A DNA stretch of 51,354 nt from JAIQET01 sp035542575 (GCA_035542575.1 DATKLE010000054.1:1-51354); one strand, 5' to 3'. Positions 35,891 through 44,685 are shown, counted from the stretch's first letter. Notes: generated by a model not told the origin, from the sequence alone. Numbers and translations are program-made.

Positions 35891-36979
35891 GTGCTGGTTT
35901 CCGAATTCCACTATGATCTGCCAAGAGAGCTGATTGCTCAGGAACCGCTGGCGGATCGGGCAGCCTCGCGGTTGCTGCACCTCGACCGGTTGTCGGGAGA
36001 GTTGCGCGATCGCACTTTTCGTGAATTCCCTCAGCTGCTCCGTGCGGACGACCTGGTGGTCTTCAACAACACCCGGGTGTTTCCCGCTCGGCTCTATGGG
36101 CGCAGAAGCGGGTCCAGGGCCCAAGCGGTGAGTCCGCGCAACCCGGCGGCACGGGACTTCCTCCAAGGCCGGGTGGAGGTGCTGCTCACCCGGCAACTCT
36201 CCGATTCGCCGCTCGAGTGGGAATGCCTGGTGCATCCCGGCCGCAAGATTGGCGTGCGCGAACGCTTGTTCTTTGGAGAGCGTGCTGAACTGCAGGCGGT
36301 GGTGACAGCTCGCGGCAGCTTCGGGGAGCGGCGCATCCGCTTCGATCCCGTACCTGACTTCTTCGCCCTGGTCGAGCGGCTGGGCCACGTGCCGCTGCCT
36401 CCGTACATCGCGCGGGAGGACCGCCCGGCAGACCGTGACCGCTATCAGACCGTCTACGCGCGCGAGCGGGGTTCGGTCGCCGCGCCGACGGCGGGACTGC
36501 ACTTTACGTCGGAGATTCTTAAGCAGATGAGAGAGCGAGGGATTGAAACCGCTGAGGTTACCCTTCACGTCGGCTTGGGGACCTTCCAACCCGTTCGAGT
36601 CGAGCAGGTGGAGGAGCACAAACTGCATGAGGAACGGTACTGCATCTCTCCGGAAGCAGCGTCGCGCATCAACGACACACTCGATGCCGGGCGGCGGGTG
36701 GTAGCGGTGGGAACCACCACCGTGCGGACGCTGGAGGATTCCGCGCGCCACACGGGCCGGGTGGGGGCCGGCAGTGCGGAAGCTGAAATCTTCATCTATC
36801 CGGGTTTCCGATTTCGCGTCGTGGGTGCGCTGCTGACTAACTTTCACCTGCCACAATCCACACTGCTCATGCTCGTCTGCGCCTTCGCGGGAAAAGAGCG
36901 GGTGCTCGCAGCCTACCGCCACGCCGTCGAGCAGAAGTACCGCTTCTATTCCTATGGGGATTGCATGTTTGTGGGGTGA
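35891..36979 (+). CDS. queA: S-adenosylmethionine:tRNA ribosyltransferase-isomerase
   Basis: QueA transfers a ribosyl unit from S-adenosylmethionine to preQ1 in tRNA, forming epoxyqueuosine. The N-terminus FHYDLPRELIAQEPLADRAA, VVFNNTRVFPARLYG, APTAGLHFT, VGLGTFQPVR and the C-terminal NFHLPQSTLLMLVCAF are diagnostic. At 362 residues it is slightly long, owing to an insertion near residues 75-95 (GRRSGSRAQAVSPRNP). The GTG at 35891 is the only sensible start and lacks a Shine-Dalgarno sequence, but TATAAT ends eight bases before it. Confidence 0.96.
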   Translation: MLVSEFHYDLPRELIAQEPLADRAASRLLHLDRLSGELRDRTFREFPQLLRADDLVVFNNTRVFPARLYGRRSGSRAQAVSPRNPAARDFLQGRVEVLLTRQLSDSPLEWECLVHPGRKIGVRERLFFGERAELQAVVTARGSFGERRIRFDPVPDFFALVERLGHVPLPPYIAREDRPADRDRYQTVYARERGSVAAPTAGLHFTSEILKQMRERGIETAEVTLHVGLGTFQPVRVEQVEEHKLHEERYCISPEAASRINDTLDAGRRVVAVGTTTVRTLEDSARHTGRVGAGSAEAEIFIYPGFRFRVVGALLTNFHLPQSTLLMLVCAFAGKERVLAAYRHAVEQKYRFYSYGDCMFVG

Positions 36980-36980
36980 A

Positions 36981-37076
36981 CTAGCACTTGGCACTTGGCC
37001 ACAATAGGTTCATCTTGGGTTCCCGATGTCTCCCAGGGGCCAAATGCCAAGTGCTAAGTGCCAGATGCCAACTGCC
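36981..37076. repeat. Iterated word array (GCACTTGGC type) in inverted arrangement
   Basis: The left arm (36981-37000) is CTAGCACTTGGCACTTGGCC; the right arm (37038-37076) repeats the complement with variations (GGCCAAATGCCAAGTGC, TAAGTGCCAGATGCC). The array starts two bases after the queA stop. The words differ from those at 23461 and 27965, but the layout is the same. Confidence 0.78.
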
Positions 37077-37086
37077 GAAACAGCGA

Positions 37087-37092
37087 TATACT
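37087..37092 (+). promoter_or_regulatory. -10-like TATACT before the cysteine dioxygenase gene
   Basis: TATACT lies 22 bases before the ATG at 37115, leaving room for a short leader that contains GGGGTGG. No -35 hexamer is evident because the position is occupied by the word repeat. Confidence 0.4.
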
Positions 37093-37114
37093 ATGCCCCA
37101 CAACGGGGTGGACG

Positions 37115-37696
37115 ATGGGCACGCAGGCAGCGTCTAAGCAAATTTCCATTCACGATTTCGTCGCGGAGCTGCGCAAGTTCCCCGAGAACGCGTTCAACCA
37201 CACCGTCGAGATCATTCACTTTCTTGAGAACGTGACCGTTGCCCCTGACACTCTGACGCCGTATTTGTGCTGGGACCGCCAGCACTATACCCGCAACCTG
37301 ATTGACAAGACGCCGTTGTATGAACTGATCGCCATCTGCTGGGAGGTCGGCCAGGTAAGCTCAGTGCATAACCATCGCGACCAGAACTGCTGGATGGCCG
37401 TGCCCATCGGCAGGCTCCTGGTGCAGAACTACCGCACTATCTTGCAGGATCTCGAGCAAGGCCGGTGCAAGCTGGAAGCGACAGACACAGTCGAGATGAA
37501 CCCCGCGCACCCCTGCGCTGTGGATCCCAAAGAACCGGTCCATCGCGTATTCAATCCCCGCGAATTCAACCAGCGCGCCGTCAGCCTGCACGTCTACTCC
37601 CGTCCCTTCGACCGTTGCGTGGTGTATTCGCCCGAACAAGGCACCTGTGGCGAGATTCAGCTGCACTACAACACCGAGTACGGAAAGAGAGTCTGA
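37115..37696 (+). CDS. Cysteine dioxygenase
   Basis: A 193-residue cupin that oxidises cysteine to cysteine sulfinate with non-haem iron. The iron ligands are visible as His-x-His in SSVHNHRDQNCWMAVPIG and a third histidine in SLHVYSRPFDRCVVY; the last tyrosine matches the catalytic tyrosine of the family. The position of the cross-linked cysteine of the mammalian enzyme is a glycine here (VPIGRLLVQNY), as in many bacterial members. ATG 37115 (MGTQAASKQ) is preceded by GGGGTGG; a longer frame upstream runs into the repeat and was rejected. Confidence 0.9.
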   Translation: MGTQAASKQISIHDFVAELRKFPENAFNHTVEIIHFLENVTVAPDTLTPYLCWDRQHYTRNLIDKTPLYELIAICWEVGQVSSVHNHRDQNCWMAVPIGRLLVQNYRTILQDLEQGRCKLEATDTVEMNPAHPCAVDPKEPVHRVFNPREFNQRAVSLHVYSRPFDRCVVYSPEQGTCGEIQLHYNTEYGKRV

Positions 37697-37786
37697 TCTC
37701 GAACGGCAGACCTCAGCGCCCGGCCCGTACCCCACTGAATCCCGGCGAAGCCGGGAGAAGGAATCCCGCGTGCAGCACCGCCACCC

Positions 37787-37812
37787 CCTGACCGCTGACG
37801 GCTGACTGCTAC
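37787..37812. repeat. Short iterated word cluster (GCTGAC type) before polA
   Basis: CTGACCGCTGACGGCTGACTGCT repeats a CTGAC word with 8-9 base spacing. No opposite arm is obvious. A separate hairpin-forming CCCGGCGAAGCCGGG lies at 37742-37756. Confidence 0.55.
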
Positions 37813-37829
37813 CTGCTAAACTTAAATTC

Positions 37830-40631
37830 TTGTCCCCCGCCAGCAAATCCCCGGCGATGTCTGGTGGCGCGCCCGCCCCCAAAGCCCCTGCCCCGAAGCC
37901 CCGCGCCCTCTCCAAAGACCAAGGCCGCATCTTTCTGATGGACGCCATGTCCTTCATCTTCCGCGCCTATCACGCCATGGCGCGGCAGCGTGGAATGTCC
38001 ACTAAGACCGGTGTACCCACTGCGGCGACCTATGTCTTTGTCAACATGCTGCGCAAATTGCGCGAGGACTTCTCGCCCCAGTACCTAGCAGCGGTGTTTG
38101 ACGTGGCCGCGCCCACCTTCCGCGATCAGCAGGCCGAAGCCATGCCCGCGCTGCGCAAGTTCGACGCCAAGACGCAGACCTTCCAGGAAGTGGAGTACGC
38201 CGGCTACAAGGCCACCCGCGCGGAAATGCCCGGCGATCTGGCCCAGCAGTTGCCCTACATCCGCCGCGCGCTGGAGGCGTACCGCATTCCCATCCTGGAG
38301 TCGAAAGGCTACGAGGCCGATGACGTCATCGGCACACTGGCGCGCAAGGCCGCCGACCAGCACTATGGCGTCTATGTCGTCTCCAACGACAAAGACATGA
38401 TGCAGCTAGTCAACGACCGCGTGCTGGTGCTCAATCCTCCCAAGGACAACCTGATCTGTGACGCTGCCAAGGTCGAGGAGATTCTGGGTGTTCCGCCGGA
38501 GCGGGTGGTGGACGTGATGGCCCTGCGCGGCGACACCATTGACAACATCCCAGGCGCGCCTGGCGTCGGCGACAAGGGTTCGGTCGAGATCATCAAGCGC
38601 TTCGGCAGCGTTGAAGCCGCGCTGGATCGCGCCTCCGAGATAGAGAAGAAGACCTATCGCGAATCGTTGCAGCACAATCGCGACGCCGTGCTGCTCAGCA
38701 AGAAGCTGGCGACGATCAGCACCGACGCGCCAATCGAGCTGGATGTCAACGCAATGAAGGTTGGGGAGCCCGATGTCGAGGCCCTGCGCGCGTTGTTCAC
38801 CGAGCTGGAGTTCACCTCTCTGCTGAAAGACCTGCTGCCAGTCGTGGAAGTGAGCGAAGCCCACTATGCCGAAGCCAAGTCGGCCGCAGATGTGGAGGCT
38901 GTGCTGAAGGCCGTGCCTGCAGGAAATGCCCTGGCAGTAGCAGTGGAAGGCGAAGTGATTTCCCCTGCCGAGGAAGAGGAAGCCGAAGAGGAGGAACCGG
39001 AAACCGGGCTGCTGCCGCTGACCGCAGATTCGGGTCCGGCGCGCAAACCGGCGCAGCAGATTGCCATCTCCGCGTCGCCGGGCACGGCGCTCAGCATTTC
39101 GGCCGAAGCCGGCGGCGCGCGAGACCGGCTCCTCTCCGCCCTGGCCGATGAACATCTGCCCAAGGCCCTGCACGATTACAAGTCCGCCATTCACGCTCTG
39201 GACGAGCAGGGAGTCCCATTGCGCGGAGTTCAGCATGATCCCATGCTCTATTCCTATCTCCTCGATCCCACCTATTCCTCGCACCGCCTGGCCGAGGTCG
39301 CGCTGCGGCGGCTGAATCTCAAGTTGAGCGGAACCCTGCCGGAGGCCGCCGACATCACTGGCCGCCTGACAACGGCACTGCGGCATGAGGTCGAACAGGC
39401 GGGCCTGCTCAAGTTGTACAAACAGATCGATCTGCCGCTGGTGCCGGTGCTGGCCCGCATGGAGCAGGCGGGCGTAAAGATTGACCGTCACGCGCTGGCA
39501 GAGATGTCCACCCGCCTCGAGCGGGAAATTGACATCAAGGCCCGCGAGATTTATGACCAAGCCGGCTGCGAGTTCAACATCAGTTCGCCCAAGCAACTGG
39601 GCGACGTCCTCTTCAACAAGTTGAATCTGCCAAAGCCGGTGAAATACGGTAAGGGTAAGACCATCTCCACCGCGGTGGACGTGCTGGAAGGCCTGGCCGA
39701 GACTCACGCCGTTCCCCGGCTGGTCCTGGAGTACCGGCAACTGTCCAAACTCAAATCCACGTACGTGGATGCGCTGCCCGCGCTGCTGAGCCCGGCGACC
39801 GGCCGCCTGCACACCACGTTCGGGCAGACCGGCACCGCCACCGGCCGGCTCTCGTCGGCCAACCCCAATCTGCAGAATATTCCTATCCGCACTGAATTGG
39901 GCCGCGAGATTCGCGCTGCCTTCACCGCCGATCCCGGCCACGTAATCCTGTCCGCGGACTACTCCCAGATCGAACTGCGCCTGCTGGCGCACTTCTCGAA
40001 GGACCCGCTGCTGGTCGAGGCCTACCGCCGCGGCGACGACATTCATACGCTGACCGCATCGCAGGTCTTCGGCGTGCCCCCACTCATGGTGACCGCCGAA
40101 CACCGCCGCCAGGCCAAGGTGGTGAATTTTGGGATTGTGTACGGACTCTCCGCCTTCGGATTGTCACAGAATCTCGGGATCGAGCAGAGCGAGGCCAAGC
40201 AGTTCATCAATGCCTATTTCGAGAAGTACAGCGGGGTCCGCAAGTTCATTGACGCCACGCTGGAAGAAGCGCGCCGCGAGCAGAAGGTGAAGACGCTGTT
40301 CGGGCGGATACGGCCCATCCCCGACATCAACAGCAAGAACCCTAACTTACGCGGCTTCGCCGAGCGCACTGCGGTGAACACGCCCCTGCAGGGGACCGCG
40401 GCGGACCTGATCAAGCTCGCGATGATCCGCATCGACGCCATCCTGCGCGAGCGCGGTCTGAAATCCCGCATGACCCTTCAAGTGCACGACGAACTGGTGT
40501 TCGAGGTGCCGGAGGCGGAGATCGAACCGATGAAGTCTCTGGTGCGGGAGCACATGGAGAATGTGTATCCACTGGCTGTCCCGTTGCTGGTCGAGATCGG
40601 CGTGGGACCGAACTGGCGGGACGTGGAATAG
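37830..40631 (+). CDS. polA: DNA polymerase I
   Basis: A 933-residue polymerase for Okazaki-fragment maturation and repair. The N-terminal 5'-3' exonuclease (about residues 30-330; VSNDKDMMQLV, GDTIDNIPGAPGVGDKG) and the C-terminal polymerase (motif A ILSADYSQIELRLLAH, motif B RRQAKVVNFGIVYGLSAFG, motif C LQVHDELVFEVP) are intact. The central 3'-5' exonuclease lacks the acidic DTE motif (AVAVEGE stands there) and the third motif, and carries a Glu-rich insert near residues 376-392, so proofreading is probably lost. The start is probably TTG 37830; ATG 37857 is nine codons downstream. Neither has a clear Shine-Dalgarno sequence. Confidence 0.96.
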   Translation: MSPASKSPAMSGGAPAPKAPAPKPRALSKDQGRIFLMDAMSFIFRAYHAMARQRGMSTKTGVPTAATYVFVNMLRKLREDFSPQYLAAVFDVAAPTFRDQQAEAMPALRKFDAKTQTFQEVEYAGYKATRAEMPGDLAQQLPYIRRALEAYRIPILESKGYEADDVIGTLARKAADQHYGVYVVSNDKDMMQLVNDRVLVLNPPKDNLICDAAKVEEILGVPPERVVDVMALRGDTIDNIPGAPGVGDKGSVEIIKRFGSVEAALDRASEIEKKTYRESLQHNRDAVLLSKKLATISTDAPIELDVNAMKVGEPDVEALRALFTELEFTSLLKDLLPVVEVSEAHYAEAKSAADVEAVLKAVPAGNALAVAVEGEVISPAEEEEAEEEEPETGLLPLTADSGPARKPAQQIAISASPGTALSISAEAGGARDRLLSALADEHLPKALHDYKSAIHALDEQGVPLRGVQHDPMLYSYLLDPTYSSHRLAEVALRRLNLKLSGTLPEAADITGRLTTALRHEVEQAGLLKLYKQIDLPLVPVLARMEQAGVKIDRHALAEMSTRLEREIDIKAREIYDQAGCEFNISSPKQLGDVLFNKLNLPKPVKYGKGKTISTAVDVLEGLAETHAVPRLVLEYRQLSKLKSTYVDALPALLSPATGRLHTTFGQTGTATGRLSSANPNLQNIPIRTELGREIRAAFTADPGHVILSADYSQIELRLLAHFSKDPLLVEAYRRGDDIHTLTASQVFGVPPLMVTAEHRRQAKVVNFGIVYGLSAFGLSQNLGIEQSEAKQFINAYFEKYSGVRKFIDATLEEARREQKVKTLFGRIRPIPDINSKNPNLRGFAERTAVNTPLQGTAADLIKLAMIRIDAILRERGLKSRMTLQVHDELVFEVPEAEIEPMKSLVREHMENVYPLAVPLLVEIGVGPNWRDVE

Positions 40632-40692
40632 CACACTCAGCAGTAATCGGAACCCTCCGCGCGGCGCCAACGTACCTCCAAATGTAGGCCAT

Positions 40693-41604
40693 ATGCGCCG
40701 CTTCCTCCAAATCGCTATCGCGCTTCTGGTCCTTATTCCACTGGCGGCCGCCCTGGCGGGACTATTGATTGGTCCTGGAATCCTCCACCCGACAAACCTG
40801 AATCCAGAACGATTGCAGCAAACCGCTGAGATGCTCCAGCGCGCTTCCGCGACTAAAGAGGATTTTGAAGTGCAGGCGCCAGATGGCGCGGTGCTCCGCG
40901 GTTGGAAGGTTCGTCCCGCTGTGCCCAGCGGCGACTGGGTCCTGCTATTCCACGGAGTGTCGGACAATCGGACCGGGATGCTGGGTGCAGCGGAGTTCTT
41001 GCTCCGTCACCGATACAGTGTGGTCATGATGGACGCGCGGGCGCACGGGCACAGCGGCGGCCAAATGGCGACCTACGGGTGGACGGAGCGGTACGACACG
41101 GTCGCCATCACACAAGCCCTGTTTTCTACCGAACGAGTGCGGCACTTGTATGCCCTCGGCGTGTCCATGGGAGCAGCGATCGCTCTGCAATCCGCTGCGG
41201 TTGAGCCTAGGATCGAAGCCGTAGTCGCGGAAGCGCCATTCGCCAGTCTCCGCGAGGTCTCTTATGACTACGCTGGTCTCGACATCAGCCCGTGGCTGGG
41301 GAGGACCTTGTTCCGGCCTGCTGCTTACCTAGCCCTTTGCGAAGTGGCACACACAGGTCATTTCGACCCGGACAATGTATCTCCAGAAATGGACGTGACT
41401 CAGCGCGAGTTTCCTATTCTGCTCATCTGCGGCACTGGGGATCGAAGAATTCCATGCCAGCATGCGGAGCGCATTTACCATGCGGCGCACGGCGCAAAAG
41501 AGCTATGGATCGTGGACGGAGCACAACATGCGGGAGCCTTGGGAATGGCGCCTCATGAGTATGAAGAACGAGTCATTCGATTCTTCAAGGAGCATTCAGG
41601 ATGA
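40693..41604 (+). CDS. Alpha/beta hydrolase with N-terminal membrane anchor
   Basis: A 303-residue protein. Residues 5-27 form a hydrophobic helix (signal anchor). The hydrolase fold has the nucleophile elbow GVSMG (catalytic Ser), an acidic residue in LLICGTGDRRIP and a histidine in VDGAQHAGAL, with VLLFHGVSDNRTG giving the oxyanion strand. The family includes esterases and peptidase-like enzymes; a substrate cannot be named. The start ATG 40693 begins the anchor. The C-terminus overlaps the end of the convergent small membrane-protein gene by nine bases. Confidence 0.85.
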   Translation: MRRFLQIAIALLVLIPLAAALAGLLIGPGILHPTNLNPERLQQTAEMLQRASATKEDFEVQAPDGAVLRGWKVRPAVPSGDWVLLFHGVSDNRTGMLGAAEFLLRHRYSVVMMDARAHGHSGGQMATYGWTERYDTVAITQALFSTERVRHLYALGVSMGAAIALQSAAVEPRIEAVVAEAPFASLREVSYDYAGLDISPWLGRTLFRPAAYLALCEVAHTGHFDPDNVSPEMDVTQREFPILLICGTGDRRIPCQHAERIYHAAHGAKELWIVDGAQHAGALGMAPHEYEERVIRFFKEHSG

Positions 41605-41817
41605 ATTCCGGATCGAGCCTCGACCCCGCTGTGTGCCTGCCGATTCTCTCTCCGCCGCTTCCCGCAGCATGCGCTTGTCCCTCAAATGCGCGATTCTTCG
41701 CGCCCGCAGAATGCGTCGCAGGTAAACCCAATAGACAAACCACAGCAGCGTTCCCACCGCCAACGCCAGCACGGCCAGTTGCCACAGTGCGGCGAGACCT
41801 CCAAAGAGATTCCTCAT
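41596..41817 (-). CDS. Small single-pass membrane protein, translationally coupled to the sirtuin
   Basis: A 73-residue protein with one hydrophobic helix (about residues 7-30, LAALWQLAVLALAVGTLLWF) followed by a strongly basic cytoplasmic-type segment (YLRRILRARRIAHLRDKRML). The ATG at 41817 overlaps the stop of the sirtuin gene (ATGA), so both are probably translated together. No family recognised. The basic stretch may sit on the membrane or bind nucleic acid; that is a guess. Confidence 0.7.
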   Translation of the reverse strand: MRNLFGGLAALWQLAVLALAVGTLLWFVYWVYLRRILRARRIAHLRDKRMLREAAERESAGTQRGRGSIRNSS

Positions 41818-42551
41818 GCGCGCTCTCCGCCCACAGCCAGCGGCCTTCCATCGACCTCAAACAGCGTCGGCAGCAACTCCCCCGCTCTTCCGAGATATAC
41901 CTCGGCGAACGAAGCACGATTGCCAGGCTCCTCGGGGCCAAGGTAAACCGCGCGGGCGCGGCGGCCGACGTGCGCCACGAAACTGGACGCCGGTTCGACC
42001 ACTCCCGAGGTGCCAATGGCCATGAACAGCGTGCAGCGTTCCAGCGCTTCGAAGATAGAGTCCAACTCGAAGGGAATCTCTCCGAACCAGCAGATGTGGG
42101 GGCGGATTCTGCCGCCACACTCGCAGCGAGGGAGTTCCGCGGGCGGCTCATACGTTCGGCTGTCGGCGAACGGCGGCCGATTGCAGGAATCGCAGCGGCT
42201 TTTGAAAAGTTCTCCGTGCATATGAACGACACGCTGCGACCCCGCCTGCTCGTGCAGGTTGTCCACATTCTGGGTGCAGAGAAAAAGATGCTCGTTAAGC
42301 GCCGCTTCGAGGAGGGCCAGGGTGAAGTGGGCGGGATTTGGCTTGGCCTCCGCGGCCACCCGGCGCCGCATCGAGTAGAACTCCCATACCATCGGGGGGT
42401 CGCGCTGCCACGCGTACGGCGAGGCCACTTCTTCGATGCGGTAGTTGCGCCACAAGCCGCTGGCTCCACGGAAGGTGGGGATGCCGCTCTCCGCGCTGAT
42501 GCCGGCTCCCGTCAGGATGAAAACGTGGTCGCTGGAGGTAAGGCGGACCAT
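41814..42551 (-). CDS. Sir2-family NAD-dependent protein deacylase, class III type
   Basis: A 245-residue sirtuin that removes acyl groups from lysines using NAD. NAD-binding motifs GAGISAESGIPTFRG and TQNVDNLHEQAG, the catalytic HMHGEL and a four-cysteine zinc site (CDSC and CECGG) are present. The segment EFYSMRRRV has the Tyr-x-x-Arg pair that binds acidic acyl groups in SIRT5-type enzymes, predicting desuccinylase or demalonylase activity. I chose ATG 42551; TTG 42566 is an alternative that would place the start in the CACAGAGGA repeat. It follows glmM on the same strand and overlaps the next small gene. Confidence 0.9.
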   Translation of the reverse strand: MVRLTSSDHVFILTGAGISAESGIPTFRGASGLWRNYRIEEVASPYAWQRDPPMVWEFYSMRRRVAAEAKPNPAHFTLALLEAALNEHLFLCTQNVDNLHEQAGSQRVVHMHGELFKSRCDSCNRPPFADSRTYEPPAELPRCECGGRIRPHICWFGEIPFELDSIFEALERCTLFMAIGTSGVVEPASSFVAHVGRRARAVYLGPEEPGNRASFAEVYLGRAGELLPTLFEVDGRPLAVGGERA

Positions 42552-42565
42552 CACGTATTCACTCA

Positions 42566-42594
42566 ACCACAGAGGACACAGCGGACACAGAGGA
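42566..42594. repeat. CACAGAGGA word repeat between glmM and the sirtuin
   Basis: ACCACAGAGG, ACACAGCGG and ACACAGAGGA occur in direct succession with a nine-base period. It lies in the 65-base gap between the glmM stop and the sirtuin start. Confidence 0.65.
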
Positions 42595-42616
42595 AATCAA
42601 GTGCCCTACCCAAGAG

Positions 42617-43993
42617 CTAAATCCCGAGGCTACGCTGGATGCTGCTCGCAATTGAACCCGCGATCCGCCGCATCTTCTCTTCCGACTCCGCTTCCACCAT
42701 CACCCGAGCCAGCGCCTCAGTCCCCGAGTAGCGCACCACCACCCGCCCGTTGCCGTCGAGCTCGCGCTGGGCACCTTCGATGGCGGTCTGGACCTCCGGG
42801 ACTTGGGCGAACGGAGTTTTCTCCCGCACCCGGATATTCTGAATGACCTGCGGAAAAACCTTCAGATCAGACACCAAGTCGGCGAGCGGCCGCCCGCTGC
42901 GCGCCATGATTTCCATTACCCGCAGGGCTGTAAGCAGGCCATCGCCCGTGGTCGCCTCGCCGTCGCGGAAAATAATGTGCCCGGATTGTTCCCCACCGAG
43001 GGTCGCGCCGGTCTTCCGCATCTCCTCCAGCACGTACTTGTCGCCCACATTGGCCCGCAGCATGCGGATGCCGGAGTCGCGCAGTGCAATCTCCAGCCCC
43101 ATGTTCGACATGGTAGTGGCCACCACGGTCGCACCGGTCAGAACCCCGCGCACGTGCATGTCCCGAGCCGCCAGCAGCAGCACTGCGTCTCCGTTGACGA
43201 CTCGCCCTGCGGCGTCGCTGAACAAAGCCCGATCCGCGTCGCCGTCGAAAGTGACACCCAGATCGAACTGGCCCTTTTTCTCCGCCACCGTGCTTGCAAC
43301 TGTTTCCGGGTGCAAGGCTCCGCAACCTTCGTTGATGTTCTTTCCATCGGGGACTGCGCTCAGAAACGTTGCCTGTACGCCGCAGGCGCGAAATAGTTCA
43401 GGAGCTTCTGCGGTGGCTGCGCCGTGGGCGCAATCCACCAGGATGCGCAAGCGCCTCAGATCTGCTTGCACGTTCTCCGCGAGCCACTCGATATAGGCCC
43501 GGCGCAGGCCGACCTCTCCGGGCAGGCTGGGCACCGGCTTGGCCGCAGGGGCCGCTTCCGGTTGCGGGTTCTGCAGCAGGGCGAAAATTTCCTGTTCGAT
43601 CGCCAATTCGTGGGCATCGGGCAGCTTGTAACCGTCGCCGGAAAAAACCTTGATGCCATTGTCCGTCCAGGGATTGTGCGAAGCGGAAATGACCACGCCC
43701 GCCGCATAGTTCCGCGAGCGCGCCAGGTAAGCCACGCCGGGAGTGGTGATTATCCCAGCGCTATGCACCTCAACTCCGGCGGAGACCAAACCGAGCGTGA
43801 CGCGATCGGCGATCCACGAACTGGATTCCCGGGTGTCCTGTCCGATCACCACCCGCGCCTGCCGGTTGGTGCGCGTCAAGTCGTGTCCCAAGGCGCGTCC
43901 GATCAGGTACGTACTTTCCAGCGTGAGCGGAAATTCCCCGGCCACGCCGCGAATGCCATCGGTTCCGAAGAGCTGTCGCGTCTGCAAGGTCAT
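42617..43993 (-). CDS. glmM: Phosphoglucosamine mutase
   Basis: GlmM converts glucosamine-6-phosphate to glucosamine-1-phosphate for UDP-GlcNAc and peptidoglycan synthesis. The 458-residue protein has LFGTDGIRGVAGEFPLT, the phosphoserine loop ISASHNPWTDNGIK (Ser105), the metal loop TFDGDADRALF and the C-terminal VRYSGTEALARVMVE. It is the third gene of a cdaA-ybbR-glmM order that is conserved in many bacteria, where c-di-AMP synthesis and cell-wall precursor supply are linked by physical contact of CdaA with CdaR and GlmM. Twelve bases separate it from ybbR. Confidence 0.96.
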   Translation of the reverse strand: MTLQTRQLFGTDGIRGVAGEFPLTLESTYLIGRALGHDLTRTNRQARVVIGQDTRESSSWIADRVTLGLVSAGVEVHSAGIITTPGVAYLARSRNYAAGVVISASHNPWTDNGIKVFSGDGYKLPDAHELAIEQEIFALLQNPQPEAAPAAKPVPSLPGEVGLRRAYIEWLAENVQADLRRLRILVDCAHGAATAEAPELFRACGVQATFLSAVPDGKNINEGCGALHPETVASTVAEKKGQFDLGVTFDGDADRALFSDAAGRVVNGDAVLLLAARDMHVRGVLTGATVVATTMSNMGLEIALRDSGIRMLRANVGDKYVLEEMRKTGATLGGEQSGHIIFRDGEATTGDGLLTALRVMEIMARSGRPLADLVSDLKVFPQVIQNIRVREKTPFAQVPEVQTAIEGAQRELDGNGRVVVRYSGTEALARVMVEAESEEKMRRIAGSIASSIQRSLGI

Positions 43994-44005
43994 TCTAATT
44001 GCCGG

Positions 44006-44683
44006 TTAATGCCCGCCACTGTCAGCGGAAGGCTTCCCCATGATAACCGTCACCCGGATGGGAACGGGGCGCACCACCTGCACGAGAGGATCGGGAACGT
44101 AAGCGTGGGTGACGAAGGTGCCGTGTTCCAGCGTGCCGCTCACGTCGATAGGATCAGTGATTGCGGCCTCCACCGCCTCCACGTGCTTCTGCGGGCCAGT
44201 GATGGTGACCGTCGGCGGATCCGCCACCACCCGCTCAATCCGGTATCCCCCCGCGAAAGCCCCGATCACGCGGGGGTGTACCTCGACTTGGCGGCTCAGG
44301 CGGGTGTCGAAGGTGAGATGCAGTTGGCCGGGGATCACCTGGACCACCTCAAGGTCGTGCGGCACCCGGATGTTGTGCCCTGAGAGGTCGAAGGTGCGTT
44401 CTCCGGTGGGGGTATGTCTGAGGTCGATTTCTACGTGGACGTCCGATGGCTGCAGCCGGCGAATGATGCGTTCGGGCCCCCGCACCCGAATCTGCGCTTG
44501 TGGAACGTTCTCTGAGCTGATCTCCAGGTTCTCCGGGATGTTGTGCAACTCGATGGGCACATCCACGGGGACTTCGGCGATGGGATCGCGTGCCACCGCC
44601 AGCCACAGACCCACCGCCAGTGCCAGAGACACCAGCTTCAGGCCGAAATTGTGCATGACATAGCGCTGGAAGAAGTCGGCCAT
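44006..44683 (-). CDS. YbbR-domain protein (CdaR-like regulator of CdaA)
   Basis: A 225-residue protein with one N-terminal membrane helix (about residues 12-30, LKLVSLALAVGLWLAVA) and extracytoplasmic YbbR repeats (EVPVDVPIELHNIPENLEI; VTITGPQKHVEAVEA). CdaR proteins bind and modulate the diadenylate cyclase CdaA. It starts two bases after the cdaA stop and is followed closely by glmM, so translation of the three genes is probably coupled. I am confident of the family and moderately confident of the regulatory role. Confidence 0.9.
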   Translation of the reverse strand: MADFFQRYVMHNFGLKLVSLALAVGLWLAVARDPIAEVPVDVPIELHNIPENLEISSENVPQAQIRVRGPERIIRRLQPSDVHVEIDLRHTPTGERTFDLSGHNIRVPHDLEVVQVIPGQLHLTFDTRLSRQVEVHPRVIGAFAGGYRIERVVADPPTVTITGPQKHVEAVEAAITDPIDVSGTLEHGTFVTHAYVPDPLVQVVRPVPIRVTVIMGKPSADSGGH

Positions 44684-44685
44684 GG

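Noticed and set aside
38406..40103. 565-codon open frame on the minus strand
   Set aside because: Shadow of polA with no motif or ribosome binding site.
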